Under the pieces are notes generated by a model. It did no database searches. It saw only the letters and a program-made list of their open reading frames with translations, and was not told the DNA's origin. From the NCBI GenBank assembly GCA_964624235.1, contig CAZUXY010000007.1, forward strand, positions 23,748-87,747: DNA of 64,000 bases, in the 5' to 3' direction. Origin of the DNA: CAZUXY01 sp964624235. GTDB taxonomy: Bacteria > Spirochaetota > UBA4802 > UBA5368. This document shows positions 16,301-26,130 of the stretch, in pieces. Within the stretch, counting starts at the first letter, position 1; every line of letters starts with the position of its first letter. The translations under genes were made by a program, and so were the position numbers.

Positions 16301-18469
16301 ATGAAACTTGAACGCAGTGAACATAAGTTCGCCGGTCCAGGTGGGGAAATCAGTATTAAACGGAATGTTCACGGTGTTCCGGAAATCTCAGCCCGGGACT
16401 ACCAGGGTCTAGCCTTCGGGCTCGGCTTTGTTCATGCGTGCGACCGTCAGATGCAGACACTGCTTACCAGGATACTGCTGCAGGGTAGGGCCGCCGAGGT
16501 CCTTGCCGCAGACCCGGCGCTTGTGGAAATAGACCGGTTTATGCGCAGGATGAACTTTCTGCCCGATCCCGACAACCAGATAAAAAAACTCGAACCCCAT
16601 GTAAGAAAACAACTACAGGCGTACGCAGACGGTTTCAATCGCTGTCTTGACGAAAACGGCCCCGTGTGGGAATTCCGTATGCTGGGTTATCGTCCGGAAC
16701 CGTGGAGGATCCGAGATTCCCTGGTGCTGGGCAAGGTATTCGGCTTTATCGGACTGGCCGACGCTCAGGGTGCCATGGAAAAGCTCCTGGCGCAGATGAT
16801 CAGTAATGGGATCCCTGAAAAATACCTTAAAGAACTTTTTCCTTATCTTACGGAGAAAATCGATTACGACCTCATAAAAAAAACGGCTATCACCCCTCCG
16901 CTGGTTCCCGAGGCGGTATCCTGGCTGAAAAAACTACCCTCGTTCAGGGCGTCCAACAACTGGGCGGTGGCGGGGAAACTTACCCGATCGGGAAAGCCCA
17001 TCTGCTGCAGCGATCCTCATCTGGAGGTGAACCGGCTGCCGTCGGTATGGATGGAGGTGGTGCTGCGCACGCCGGGAAACACCCTCATCGGCGCCAGTAT
17101 TCCCGGTGCGCCCGGTCTGGGCATTGGAAGGACCGACTCCATCGCCTGGGGTGCGACTTACTCCTTCATGGATATGATCGATTACCGCGTTGAGCACTGC
17201 CGTGACGGAAGGTACCGTCGCGGGAAAGCGTGGAAACCCTTCAGGGTGCGCGAAGAAATCATTAAAATCAAAAAGAAGGAGCCGGTGACCGAGAAAATTT
17301 ACGAAAACGAACTCGGCCTGCTCGAGGGTGATCCGCAGAACGAGGGGTACCGGCTGTGTATGTGCTGGTCGGGAGCGAGAAACTGCGGCGCCGGGGAATT
17401 CAATGCGCTTCTCAACGTATGGGCTTCGAAATCGGTGAAGGAAGCAATGGGCCATTTCAGGAAAATGGATGCGGCCACCTTCAACTGGGTAATCACCGAT
17501 ACGGCCGGGAACATCGGGTACCAGATGAGCGGCCGTTGCTACAATAGACCCAAGGGCGTGAGCGGCCTGATACCCCTGCCTGCCTGGGAACGGAAATACG
17601 ATCCACGGGGATTCATCCAGAAAACACAGCTCCCTTCGCTTTACAACCCGGCGTCAGGATACATCGTCACCGCCAACCAGGACCTTAACCATCTGGGTAA
17701 AGCGAAACCCATAAACCTGCCGATGGGTTCATACCGGGCCGAACGGATAGAACAGTTCCTGAAACAAAAAAAGAAATTCGACGTTGAGTTCATGAAACAC
17801 ATGCACTACGACCTCTATTCCCTCCAGGCGGAGAGACTCATGAAAGTGATAAAACCCCTCCTGCCCGAAACCGGCAACGGACGCATCCTGAAAGAATGGA
17901 ACTATACCTATACTCCCGATTCAAGGGGGGCCTTTCTTTTCGAATCGGTATACCTGAGCCTTTTGAAGATCGTCTTCGGCGACGGAGGACTGGGCAGAAT
18001 CACGGTGGAATACCTGTTGAACGAAACCGGCGTGTTCAACGACTACTATGGAAATTTCGATAACATTTTACTGAAAAACACTTCCTCCTGGTTCAACGGC
18101 CGCAAAAAGGAGGATATATTCAAACAGGCCGTCAGGGAAGGACTGTCTGGAAAAGCCATACCCTACGGGGAATCCCGAAAGGTCATGATCGCCCATCTGC
18201 TCTTCGGCGGCAAGCTGCCTCGTTTCCTGGGATTCGATTACGGCCCCGTCAGGCTTCCGGGCTGCCGGGCCACCATTCCTCAGGGGCAGATCTTCAGGTC
18301 CGCCGGCAGGACCACTACCTTCAGCCCTTCGTACCGTATGATAACGGATATGGCAGTGAAGGAGGTACACACCAACATTGCCGGAGGGCCCTCCGACCGT
18401 AGATTTTCCCGCTGGTATGTGACGGATTTCAAAAACTGGCTCATCGGTAAATACAAGGTGCTTTCGTGA
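16301..18469 (+). CDS. Penicillin acylase family protein without signal peptide
   Basis: 722-residue Ntn-hydrolase precursor. An alpha-chain motif LGFVHACDRQMQ (41-52) is followed by the predicted processing site and nucleophile Ser218 in RASNNWAVAG, then SDPHLEVNRLPSVW and the C-terminal GGPSDRRFS..Y motif. Unlike the paralogue at 9868 it begins MKLERSEHKF with no signal peptide, so it looks cytoplasmic, which is unusual for the family. The ATG at 16301 has GGGG a few bases upstream. Its stop overlaps the GTG start of the LarE gene (GTGA), pointing to translational coupling. Confidence 0.92.
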   Translation: MKLERSEHKFAGPGGEISIKRNVHGVPEISARDYQGLAFGLGFVHACDRQMQTLLTRILLQGRAAEVLAADPALVEIDRFMRRMNFLPDPDNQIKKLEPHVRKQLQAYADGFNRCLDENGPVWEFRMLGYRPEPWRIRDSLVLGKVFGFIGLADAQGAMEKLLAQMISNGIPEKYLKELFPYLTEKIDYDLIKKTAITPPLVPEAVSWLKKLPSFRASNNWAVAGKLTRSGKPICCSDPHLEVNRLPSVWMEVVLRTPGNTLIGASIPGAPGLGIGRTDSIAWGATYSFMDMIDYRVEHCRDGRYRRGKAWKPFRVREEIIKIKKKEPVTEKIYENELGLLEGDPQNEGYRLCMCWSGARNCGAGEFNALLNVWASKSVKEAMGHFRKMDAATFNWVITDTAGNIGYQMSGRCYNRPKGVSGLIPLPAWERKYDPRGFIQKTQLPSLYNPASGYIVTANQDLNHLGKAKPINLPMGSYRAERIEQFLKQKKKFDVEFMKHMHYDLYSLQAERLMKVIKPLLPETGNGRILKEWNYTYTPDSRGAFLFESVYLSLLKIVFGDGGLGRITVEYLLNETGVFNDYYGNFDNILLKNTSSWFNGRKKEDIFKQAVREGLSGKAIPYGESRKVMIAHLLFGGKLPRFLGFDYGPVRLPGCRATIPQGQIFRSAGRTTTFSPSYRMITDMAVKEVHTNIAGGPSDRRFSRWYVTDFKNWLIGKYKVLS

Positions 18470-19275
18470 AATATCCCCTCCGGGACAAGCTGGAACGGCT
18501 TAAAGACGGCCTTGTACCCGTGAAAAGCGCCCTTCTGGCCTACTCGGGCGGTGTGGACAGCTCACTGCTGCTGCGTGTCGCCCACGAGATCATGGGAGAC
18601 CGCCTGCTTGCAGTCACGGTGCGCACCATGCTCCAGTACGAAAAGGAAGCGGATGACGCGCAATCCTACGCCGCGGTTCTGGGCGCACGGCACCTTCTGG
18701 TTGAAATGGACATGCTCAATGAAAAATTCCTTGCCGACAATCCCAGGGACCGGTGTTTTAGCTGCAAGAAGCTTATTTTCACCCGCCTGACCGGTATCGC
18801 GCGGGAATCGGGCATTGAAAAGGTGATTGAAGGCAGCAACGCCGATGATCCCATGTCGTACAGGCCCGGCATCCGCGCCCTGGAAGAACTGGGGATAGAA
18901 AGCCCCCTGAAAAACGCCGGTTTGACCAAGAAAGAAATCCGTGAACTGGCCCGACGTCTCGCGGTGCCCGCATGGGACAGGCCCGCGCGCCCCTGCCTCG
19001 CCACACGTTTCCCGTACGACACCACAATAACTCCCGAGAAGCTGAATCAGGTGAAAGAGGCTGAAGCATACCTCGCCATGCTGGGATTCAGGGAATACCG
19101 CGTCAGGCACCACGGAGAGATTGCCCGCATCGAGGCCGGTCAGGCAGAAATAAAAAAGCTCAGGGATGCCGGAACCACAGGAAAAATAACCGCGGAATTC
19201 AAGAAACTGGGATTCAGGTATGTGGCTCTCGATCTAGAAGGATTCCGCAGCGGCAGTATGGACGAATCGGTTTAA
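18466..19275 (+). CDS. larE: ATP-dependent sacrificial sulfur transferase LarE
   Basis: LarE adenylates the pyridinium dicarboxylate precursor and donates a cysteine sulfur when the nickel-pincer cofactor of lactate racemase is made. The 269 residues show the PP-loop SGGVDSS (27-33), a CFSCKK motif (97-102) and PCLATRFPY with Cys177. Cys177 lies at the place of the sacrificial Cys176 of Lactobacillus plantarum LarE. The start is a GTG overlapping the acylase stop. No larA, larB or larC is in the window, so it may serve another Ni-pincer enzyme or another thiolation. Confidence 0.9.
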   Translation: MKYPLRDKLERLKDGLVPVKSALLAYSGGVDSSLLLRVAHEIMGDRLLAVTVRTMLQYEKEADDAQSYAAVLGARHLLVEMDMLNEKFLADNPRDRCFSCKKLIFTRLTGIARESGIEKVIEGSNADDPMSYRPGIRALEELGIESPLKNAGLTKKEIRELARRLAVPAWDRPARPCLATRFPYDTTITPEKLNQVKEAEAYLAMLGFREYRVRHHGEIARIEAGQAEIKKLRDAGTTGKITAEFKKLGFRYVALDLEGFRSGSMDESV

Positions 19276-19281
19276 ACACCC

Positions 19282-19303
19282 ATGCCGGGTTCTTTCGCGG
19301 CAT
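19282..19303. terminator. Hairpin between convergent larE and nadA
   Basis: ATGCCG (19282-19287) and CGGCAT (19298-19303) form a 6-bp stem with a 10-base loop in the 30-base gap between two convergent genes. T-runs are poor on both sides, so this is only a candidate bidirectional terminator. Confidence 0.4.
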
Positions 19304-19305
19304 CT

Positions 19306-20220
19306 TCATTTGGACAACTCCAGCATCCTGGTGAGACAGGTACGGGATTTCTCGATCACTTCACGGCTCAGTGTGATTACGGGTTCTTCCCTTTCAAGCG
19401 CCAGGTTCAGATTTTCCAGGGTGATCTTTTTCATATCCTCACAGATAAAGGAAGCCGACGCGGGAATATATTCCTTTTCCGGGGCGACGCTCTTCAGCTT
19501 GTGGATCATCCCGATCTCTGTCCCCACGATGATCTTGCGGTGCGCGGTTGTGCGCACAAACTTCACCATGCCGCCGGTTGAAAAAACCTCATCAGCCATA
19601 TCCACGACCTCGGGCCTGCATTCCGGATGCACCATCGTTACCGCATCGGGGTGTCGTCGCTTTACCTCCATGAATTCATCCGGGCTGAAACGGTCATGCG
19701 CGGGACAATACCCCTTCCACAAAATGATTTCCTTATCGGTGAACCTGCGGACAAAGCTCCCCAGGATTTTATCGGGTACGAAGAAGATCTTCCCGGCGTC
19801 CAGGCGGCGAACAATGTCCACAGCGTTGGCCGAGGTACAGCAGATGTCCGAAAGGGCTTTCACCTCCGCCGAAGAATTTATATAGGTCACCACCGCGGCA
19901 TCCGGGTGCAGTTTCTTCAATTCCATAAGTTCCTCAGCCGATGCCATATCGGCCATGGGGCACCCCGCATCCGTAACTGGAAGGATAACCTTTTTCCCGG
20001 GCGAGAGAATCAACGCGGATTCGGCCATGAAATGAACACCGCAGAAAACAATAATTGCGGCATCGGTATCCGCCGCGATTCTTGACAACTCCAGGGAATC
20101 TCCGGTGTACCGGGCGATGTCCTGGATTTCCGGGGGCTGGTAGTTGTGCGCCACTATCAGCGCGTTTTTTTTCTTTGCAATGTCATTAATTCTGCTGATC
20201 AGTTCCATGTAGTCTTCCAT
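19306..20220 (-). CDS. nadA: Quinolinate synthase NadA
   Basis: [4Fe-4S] enzyme condensing iminoaspartate with dihydroxyacetone phosphate to quinolinate in NAD synthesis. 304 residues, the compact form of the family. Three motifs that carry the cluster cysteines are visible: DAGCPMADM (Cys87), MVHPECRPEV and ASFICEDMKKITL. VAHNYQPPEIQDIA (23-36) is the N-terminal substrate motif. nadB and nadC are not adjacent. It converges with larE. Confidence 0.96.
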   Translation of the reverse strand: MEDYMELISRINDIAKKKNALIVAHNYQPPEIQDIARYTGDSLELSRIAADTDAAIIVFCGVHFMAESALILSPGKKVILPVTDAGCPMADMASAEELMELKKLHPDAAVVTYINSSAEVKALSDICCTSANAVDIVRRLDAGKIFFVPDKILGSFVRRFTDKEIILWKGYCPAHDRFSPDEFMEVKRRHPDAVTMVHPECRPEVVDMADEVFSTGGMVKFVRTTAHRKIIVGTEIGMIHKLKSVAPEKEYIPASASFICEDMKKITLENLNLALEREEPVITLSREVIEKSRTCLTRMLELSK

Positions 20221-20297
20221 CTCCAGTAATAGTGCATTCTTCCGTGTGAACGAACCGGGGCTCCATTATTTCCACAGACAGTAGTTCCTATTGATTT

Positions 20298-21077
20298 TCA
20301 CTTTTTCGCCCGAACGTTTATTCTGCGAAAAGTCTCGAAACAGCGCCCGTCGGGCTGCAGGGTCGTGGACAGTACCAGCGCGACGACCCTGTCCCTGAAG
20401 GACTTTTTCAGGGCACCGTTCAGCAACGCAAGAAAAGGCACTATGGAAGGCTGGTCGATCCAGGCGGTGATTTCCGCGGAATCGGCAAAATAACGGTCGG
20501 CGTTCTCCTCCCACACCGCCGCCTCCCTGAACCCCGATTCATCTACGAGCGCGCGGTACTCCTCCAGCCCGGGCATGAACCAGGGCCATTCGAATCTGTT
20601 GTAGATGTCCCTGTAATCCGGTTCTTCCATAACTCTCCTGACCGCATCGAAGAAAAACCGGCAGTTCCCGTTACCGGCAAAATTGAAGCACAGTGAGCCG
20701 CCGGGGACCAGTGCCTGCCGGCAGCGACACAAAAGATTCCGATGGTCTTTGATCCAGTGCAGTGTGGCGTTGGAGAATATCACGTCGAATCTGCCCATAT
20801 AGTCCATCTCACTGATGTTGTTCAATTCAAAGGCAAGGTTACCACCTTCAAGTTCGCAGGCCGCATCTATCATCCCCCGTGAGGAATCTATGCCGAGCAC
20901 CCGCCCCCGCGGCACCCTGCCGGCCAGGTATTTAGACACCGTGCCGTCACCACACCCAAGGTCAAGAACGGCTTCATCTCCCCGCAGTTCCAGACTGTCT
21001 ATGATGCGCGCCCCCCATTCCCGTTGAGGGGTTGCTGCCTCACGGTATTTCTTACCGTCAAATTCAAATGCTCCCAC
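20298..21077 (-). CDS. Class I SAM-dependent methyltransferase, trans-aconitate methyltransferase-like
   Basis: 259 residues with motif I VLDLGCGDGTVSKYLA (38-53), motif II GIDSSRGMI, and the FDVIFSNATLHWIKDH segment. The latter is typical of Tam/malonyl-CoA O-methyltransferase-like proteins. The length matches Tam (about 250). The substrate is not proven; BioC-like activity is an alternative, but no bio genes are near. It lies 77 bp upstream of nadA on the same strand. Confidence 0.85.
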   Translation of the reverse strand: MGAFEFDGKKYREAATPQREWGARIIDSLELRGDEAVLDLGCGDGTVSKYLAGRVPRGRVLGIDSSRGMIDAACELEGGNLAFELNNISEMDYMGRFDVIFSNATLHWIKDHRNLLCRCRQALVPGGSLCFNFAGNGNCRFFFDAVRRVMEEPDYRDIYNRFEWPWFMPGLEEYRALVDESGFREAAVWEENADRYFADSAEITAWIDQPSIVPFLALLNGALKKSFRDRVVALVLSTTLQPDGRCFETFRRINVRAKK

Positions 21078-21422
21078 GATACGTTATCCTTATCTCCTGT
21101 CGTGAGCAGAGGATACTTCTGAATACGGTCTGTTCAATAACTTTTTCTTCCCTCTTTAGGGTAAAAAAGCCGGGAAAAACTGCACAATCCCTTAAATCAA
21201 CCATAATAGTACCCCTCCCCCATGCTCCCGAATAGTGACCATTTTACCGCAAGGCTGATTTATTTCTCCTGTTCCAGTGTAAATATTGCCATGTCTTTCC
21301 GATAGATATATGTAAGGGGAATTACTTAATATTCATTAAGGTTTTTCATTACAAGATTCTTCCTGTACGGCGGTACCCGTGGTTTTTCTGGGAAAAGTAT
21401 CCTGAACCTCGACCGGAGCGGT
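21078..21422. other. Intergenic region before the hybrid kinase
   Basis: No gene was seen in these 345 bases between divergent genes. It contains an AT-rich inverted repeat CTTAAT-ATTC-ATTAAG at 21325-21340 followed by GTTTTT, which could be an operator or small terminator. A weak TTGCCA lies near 21288. No confident promoter was found. Confidence 0.4.
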
Positions 21423-24400
21423 ATGTTAACGGAAAAACGTATACTTATTGTCGAAGATGAATCCATCATTTCCATGGATATACGAAAGATGTTGCGGCAG
21501 GTCGGTTTCAAAAAAACCATGGAAGCCTCATCCGCTGACGAAGCCCTGAAAATCATCAACAAGACGCCTCCCGATATGGTACTCATGGACATTATCCTGG
21601 AGGGTGATAAAGACGGGATCAGCCTTGCGGATATATTAAGAAAAGAATACAATATTCCCGTTATATACATCACCGCTCATTCCGACCGGCAAACCGTTGC
21701 CAAGGCGGTAGAGACCGATCCGGTCGGGTTTATCACCAAACCGGTAAAACTCAACGACCTTTATTCCACCCTGGTAACCGCCCTGCATAAAAATGAACTT
21801 GAAAAGAAACTTACCGGTGAACGGGACCTGCTCCTGGGCATTACCGAAATCAGCCCGGTATCAATCATGGTGCTGAACGCAAAGGGGCGTATTGTTTTCG
21901 CCAACCCCATGGCGGAGCAGGTACTGGGTGTCGAAAGGGATACCATGATCGGCCGTTATTATAATTCCCCTGAATGGCATATTGCCGACCCCGAGGGCAA
22001 CCCTTTTCCCGAAAAGCAGCTTCCGTTTAAAATTATCATGAAAACAGGAAAACCCGTATACGGGATACGCCACTCTATACAAAGGAATGACGGGATCAGG
22101 GTGATACTTTCGGTAAACGGCGCTCCCGTAACCGGCAATTCGGGTGAGATCGAAAGGGTGGTCTTTTCGATCGAAGACATAACGACCCGTGTGGGCATGG
22201 AAACGCTGATTAAAAAACAGAACCAGGACCTTCTTGAGCAAAATGAAAAGCTTATCGCTATAAACAATTCTCTGTTCAATACTCAGAATGAACTCCTGAT
22301 GTCCAACCTGAACCTGCGGGAAAACCAGGAAATGCTGAACACCGTGGTAGATACGATACCGGTGAGGGTATTCTGGAAAGACCGCGACCTGCGTTATCTC
22401 GGGTGCAACCGGCTTTTTGCCGAAGATGCGGGCCTTCAGACACCTGATGATCTTATCGGAAAAACCGATGTCGATCTTCCCTGGGCCGAAAACGCCGAAC
22501 GATACCATAAAAGCGATCTGGAAGTCATGGAAACCGGGGCTTCCAAGATTAATATCGAAGAACTCCTTACACTCCCTGATGGAAGCACGCAATGGCATTT
22601 AACCAGCAGGATCCCCATGAAAAACCAGGAAGGGAGGGTTATAGGAATCTTCTGCAGCTATGAAGACATCACCGAACGGAAAAAAGCCGATGAAGCGCTC
22701 AAGAAAAGCGAAGAGCGTATGGCCCTGGTAATGGAAGCGACCACTGACGGGATATGGGACGTTGATTTTAAAACCGGTGAAATTTATGTTAATCCCGCTT
22801 ATTACAAGATGCTGGGACTTCAGTACCTGGAAATCCCCCCTACCATAAAAGGATGGGCAGGCCTGATACACCCGGAAGACCGCGAGAAGGTTTTCAATGC
22901 CATCAATAATCACCTCGACGGAAGGGTTCCCAATTATGAAGTTGAATTCAGGATTAAAACAAAAAGTAACGGCTGGCTATGGGTAATGAACCGCGGCAAG
23001 GTGGTAAAGCGCGATCTTGACGGCAGGCCCGTACGCATGGCGGGTATGCAGTCGAAAATTCACGAGCGCAAAACCATGGAACAGGCGATCAGGGAAAGCG
23101 AAGAAAAATACCGAAACATGATACAAAAGACCTTTGATATCGTGTACACGATAGATAAAACCGGCAACTTCGTGGAAGTTAATGATGCGTTCCTGCGGGA
23201 GGGCGGTTACGAGAGAGACGATATACTCGGCAGGCATTTCTCGTTTATGCTGCACCCCGAAGACGAAAAACTGGCATACGAGGTTTTCCAGGACAACATG
23301 AAAGGCATTGCCCGGGAATTCGAGATGCGCGCCCGGGTAAAGCAGGGTAAATACCAGTGGTATTATTATTTTAATACACCCATTCTGAATCACGACGGCA
23401 CCGTCGCCTCCATCCACGGTATAGCCCGAAACATCATGGAGCGCAAGCTTGCGGAAGTTGCCCTCAAGGAAAGCGAACGGCGCTACCGGCTGATGGTGGA
23501 AAACGCCACCGATGTTGTCATGACCATGGACCTGCAGGGATATTTTACCTACGTAAACCCGCCGATTCAGAAGCTGACCGGATACACTCAGGTTGAACTC
23601 ACCGGAGCGCACTTCACCAAGGTGATCCCTTCCGGATGGAGGAAGAAGCTGCTGAAACATTATATTCTGCAGATTGAAAAACGCATTCCCGAAACCCTGA
23701 TGGAATTCCCGATCATCACTAAAACAGGCCGTGAGAGATGGGTGGAACTCATTGTAACTCTGCACCTGAAAGAGAATGTACCGATAGGACTGCAGAGCAT
23801 AATAAGAGACATCACCGAGCAGAAGAGGTCGCGGGAGGATCTCAGAAAATCAGAGGAAAAGTACCGTTTCCTGGTCGAAACCATAAACGATGTCATATAC
23901 ACACTGGACCCCGGGGGTAATGTCACGTACATAAGCCCCACCATTGAACAGATGAGTAAATACAGGGTTGAAGAGATACTCGGCAGAAATTTCACGGAAT
24001 TCATCCATCCAGAAGACCTGCCTGGAATCATTGAAAGCTACAATCGCACCATGACGGGCATATTTGAGCCCTATGAATTCCGCATAATGGACAAAGACGG
24101 TTCTCTTCATTATGTGAGAACTTCCAGCAGGCTGGTTATGGATGGCGACCAGGTGATCGGCCTTACGGCCCTTATGACCGATATGACCGATAAAGTCAAG
24201 GCCGAACTATCACTCAGGGAAAGCGAATCCAAATTCAGGGCGCTGACTGAAAGTACTTCTACCGCCATAGGGATCGTTCAGGACGATAATTTTGTATATG
24301 TAAATCCAGCCTTCGAACAGATCACCGGCTACACTCTCGACGATCTGAAAATAATGAACTTCATGAACGTGGTTCATCCGGATTTCCGCGAAGAAATAAA

Positions 24401-26114
24401 CAGCCTCGGGACGGACCTGCAGCCGGAAGAAAACCTGATAAGCCGCTATGAAGCTAAAATCATTACCAAAACAGGGCAGGAAAAATGGGCGGACATTTCC
24501 GCCAAGGAAATTTCATTCAACAATAAACCCGCCCTTATCGTGACCGGTTATGATATAACCGAACGAAAAACCGCCGAGGAAGCCTTGAGATCGAGCGAGG
24601 AGCGATTGTCCATAACACTGAACTCCATAGGCGACGCCGTAATCGCCACCGATATTTCCGGTACGGTGGTGCGGATGAATCCCGTAGCCGAGGCGCTCAC
24701 CGGATGGTCCAATGACGAAGCCCGGCGTATGCCCGCTTCCACTGTTTTCCCACTGGAAAACGCCGAAGACCACACACCCAGAGATTGTCCGGTGGATGAA
24801 GTGCTTAAAAGCAGAAAAATGCTGTTCATTGAAAGAAACTCGCTGCTTATCTCACGGGATGGCACCGAGCGTCATATTGCCGACAGTTGTGCACCCATAC
24901 GGGACAACAGGGGCAATATAATGGGGACTGTAATCGTTTTTCGTGACGTTACCAGTGAAATCAAGCTGCAGGACCAGTTGCGGCAGTCCCAGAAGATGGA
25001 ATCCATCGGAAGGCTTGCGGGCGGCATTGCCCATGATTTCAATAATCTGCTTACCACTATTATAGGCTTCTCGGAGATGGCGCTGGATGAGCTTCAGAAC
25101 AACGATCCGGTATACGAAATGATCAGCGATATCATGGAGGCGGGCAAACGGGGAGCTTCACTGACACAGCAACTCCTGGCATTCAGCAGAAAACAGATGC
25201 TTTCCACCAGGGTGCTTAACCTTAACGATGTCGTCACCAATATGGAGAAACTGCTGGGCAGACTCATCAGTGAAAACATCATTCTGGCCAATGTGCTGGA
25301 CCAGAACCTCGGGATGGTCAAGGCGGATCCTTTCCAGGTTGAACAGATTCTAATGAACCTGGCGGTCAATTCCCGTGACGCCATGCCCGATGGGGGTTAT
25401 CTTACCATAGAAACCTCCAATGTCATATTAGATGACGATTTCGCACGCATACACACACATGTCAGGCCAGGCAGATACGTGATGCTGTCGGTAAGCGATA
25501 CAGGTTACGGGATGGACCAGGAGGTAATGAATCATGTTTTCGAACCATTCTACACTACTAAAGAGAAAGGCAAAGGAACCGGTCTGGGGCTTTCAACAGT
25601 CTATGGTATTGTGAAACAGCATGCGGGGACTATAATGGTTTACAGTGAAGTCGGGAAGGGTACCTCCATCAAGATATACCTGCCGATGACCGAAGAAAAA
25701 GCCGATGAGCCGACCGGACAGACCGTTCTTCCCGAAGGTTTAAGGGGAACTGAAACCATACTGGTTGCCGAGGATAACCCCGAAGTATTGAAACTGGCAC
25801 GTGTTATCCTGACCGGATACGGGTATACCGTTCTTGAAGCTCTCACCCCCGGCGAGGCAATCAATAAGGTTAGAACCCATCACGGTGGAATCCACTTGCT
25901 GCTTACCGATGTAATCATGCCCGGGTTGAACGGTCCCGAGCTCCATAAAACACTCACTGAATTTATCCCGGAACTTAAAGTCGTGTATATGTCCGGTTAT
26001 ACCGATAACGCGGCGGTCAACAGGGGTATACTGGAAGGTGAAATCCTGTACTTGCAGAAGCCTTTTACCACCCATTCCCTCATCAGCAAGATCCGGACCG
26101 CGCTGGATGTCTGA
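21423..26114 (+). CDS. Hybrid sensor histidine kinase: REC - eight PAS - HisKA - HATPase - REC
   Basis: 1563 residues with no membrane segment, so a cytoplasmic sensor. Order: an N-terminal receiver (ILIVEDE, phospho-acceptor Asp56, ITKPVK), then eight PAS-type repeats, each ending in an ITERK/ITEQK-like linker (start near residues 140, 295, 435, 560, 680, 805, 930, 1045). The kinase core follows: GRLAGGIAHDFNNLL, NLAVNSRDAMPDGG, GYGMDQEVMNHVFEPFYTTK and GTGLGLSTV. The C-terminal receiver reads ILVAEDN...LLLTDVIMPG...LQKPF. The ATG has GGAG four bases upstream. No separate output regulator is next to it, so signals likely leave by phosphotransfer. Confidence 0.95.
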   Translation: MLTEKRILIVEDESIISMDIRKMLRQVGFKKTMEASSADEALKIINKTPPDMVLMDIILEGDKDGISLADILRKEYNIPVIYITAHSDRQTVAKAVETDPVGFITKPVKLNDLYSTLVTALHKNELEKKLTGERDLLLGITEISPVSIMVLNAKGRIVFANPMAEQVLGVERDTMIGRYYNSPEWHIADPEGNPFPEKQLPFKIIMKTGKPVYGIRHSIQRNDGIRVILSVNGAPVTGNSGEIERVVFSIEDITTRVGMETLIKKQNQDLLEQNEKLIAINNSLFNTQNELLMSNLNLRENQEMLNTVVDTIPVRVFWKDRDLRYLGCNRLFAEDAGLQTPDDLIGKTDVDLPWAENAERYHKSDLEVMETGASKINIEELLTLPDGSTQWHLTSRIPMKNQEGRVIGIFCSYEDITERKKADEALKKSEERMALVMEATTDGIWDVDFKTGEIYVNPAYYKMLGLQYLEIPPTIKGWAGLIHPEDREKVFNAINNHLDGRVPNYEVEFRIKTKSNGWLWVMNRGKVVKRDLDGRPVRMAGMQSKIHERKTMEQAIRESEEKYRNMIQKTFDIVYTIDKTGNFVEVNDAFLREGGYERDDILGRHFSFMLHPEDEKLAYEVFQDNMKGIAREFEMRARVKQGKYQWYYYFNTPILNHDGTVASIHGIARNIMERKLAEVALKESERRYRLMVENATDVVMTMDLQGYFTYVNPPIQKLTGYTQVELTGAHFTKVIPSGWRKKLLKHYILQIEKRIPETLMEFPIITKTGRERWVELIVTLHLKENVPIGLQSIIRDITEQKRSREDLRKSEEKYRFLVETINDVIYTLDPGGNVTYISPTIEQMSKYRVEEILGRNFTEFIHPEDLPGIIESYNRTMTGIFEPYEFRIMDKDGSLHYVRTSSRLVMDGDQVIGLTALMTDMTDKVKAELSLRESESKFRALTESTSTAIGIVQDDNFVYVNPAFEQITGYTLDDLKIMNFMNVVHPDFREEINSLGTDLQPEENLISRYEAKIITKTGQEKWADISAKEISFNNKPALIVTGYDITERKTAEEALRSSEERLSITLNSIGDAVIATDISGTVVRMNPVAEALTGWSNDEARRMPASTVFPLENAEDHTPRDCPVDEVLKSRKMLFIERNSLLISRDGTERHIADSCAPIRDNRGNIMGTVIVFRDVTSEIKLQDQLRQSQKMESIGRLAGGIAHDFNNLLTTIIGFSEMALDELQNNDPVYEMISDIMEAGKRGASLTQQLLAFSRKQMLSTRVLNLNDVVTNMEKLLGRLISENIILANVLDQNLGMVKADPFQVEQILMNLAVNSRDAMPDGGYLTIETSNVILDDDFARIHTHVRPGRYVMLSVSDTGYGMDQEVMNHVFEPFYTTKEKGKGTGLGLSTVYGIVKQHAGTIMVYSEVGKGTSIKIYLPMTEEKADEPTGQTVLPEGLRGTETILVAEDNPEVLKLARVILTGYGYTVLEALTPGEAINKVRTHHGGIHLLLTDVIMPGLNGPELHKTLTEFIPELKVVYMSGYTDNAAVNRGILEGEILYLQKPFTTHSLISKIRTALDV

Positions 26115-26130
26115 TACGGCGGGGGATGTA

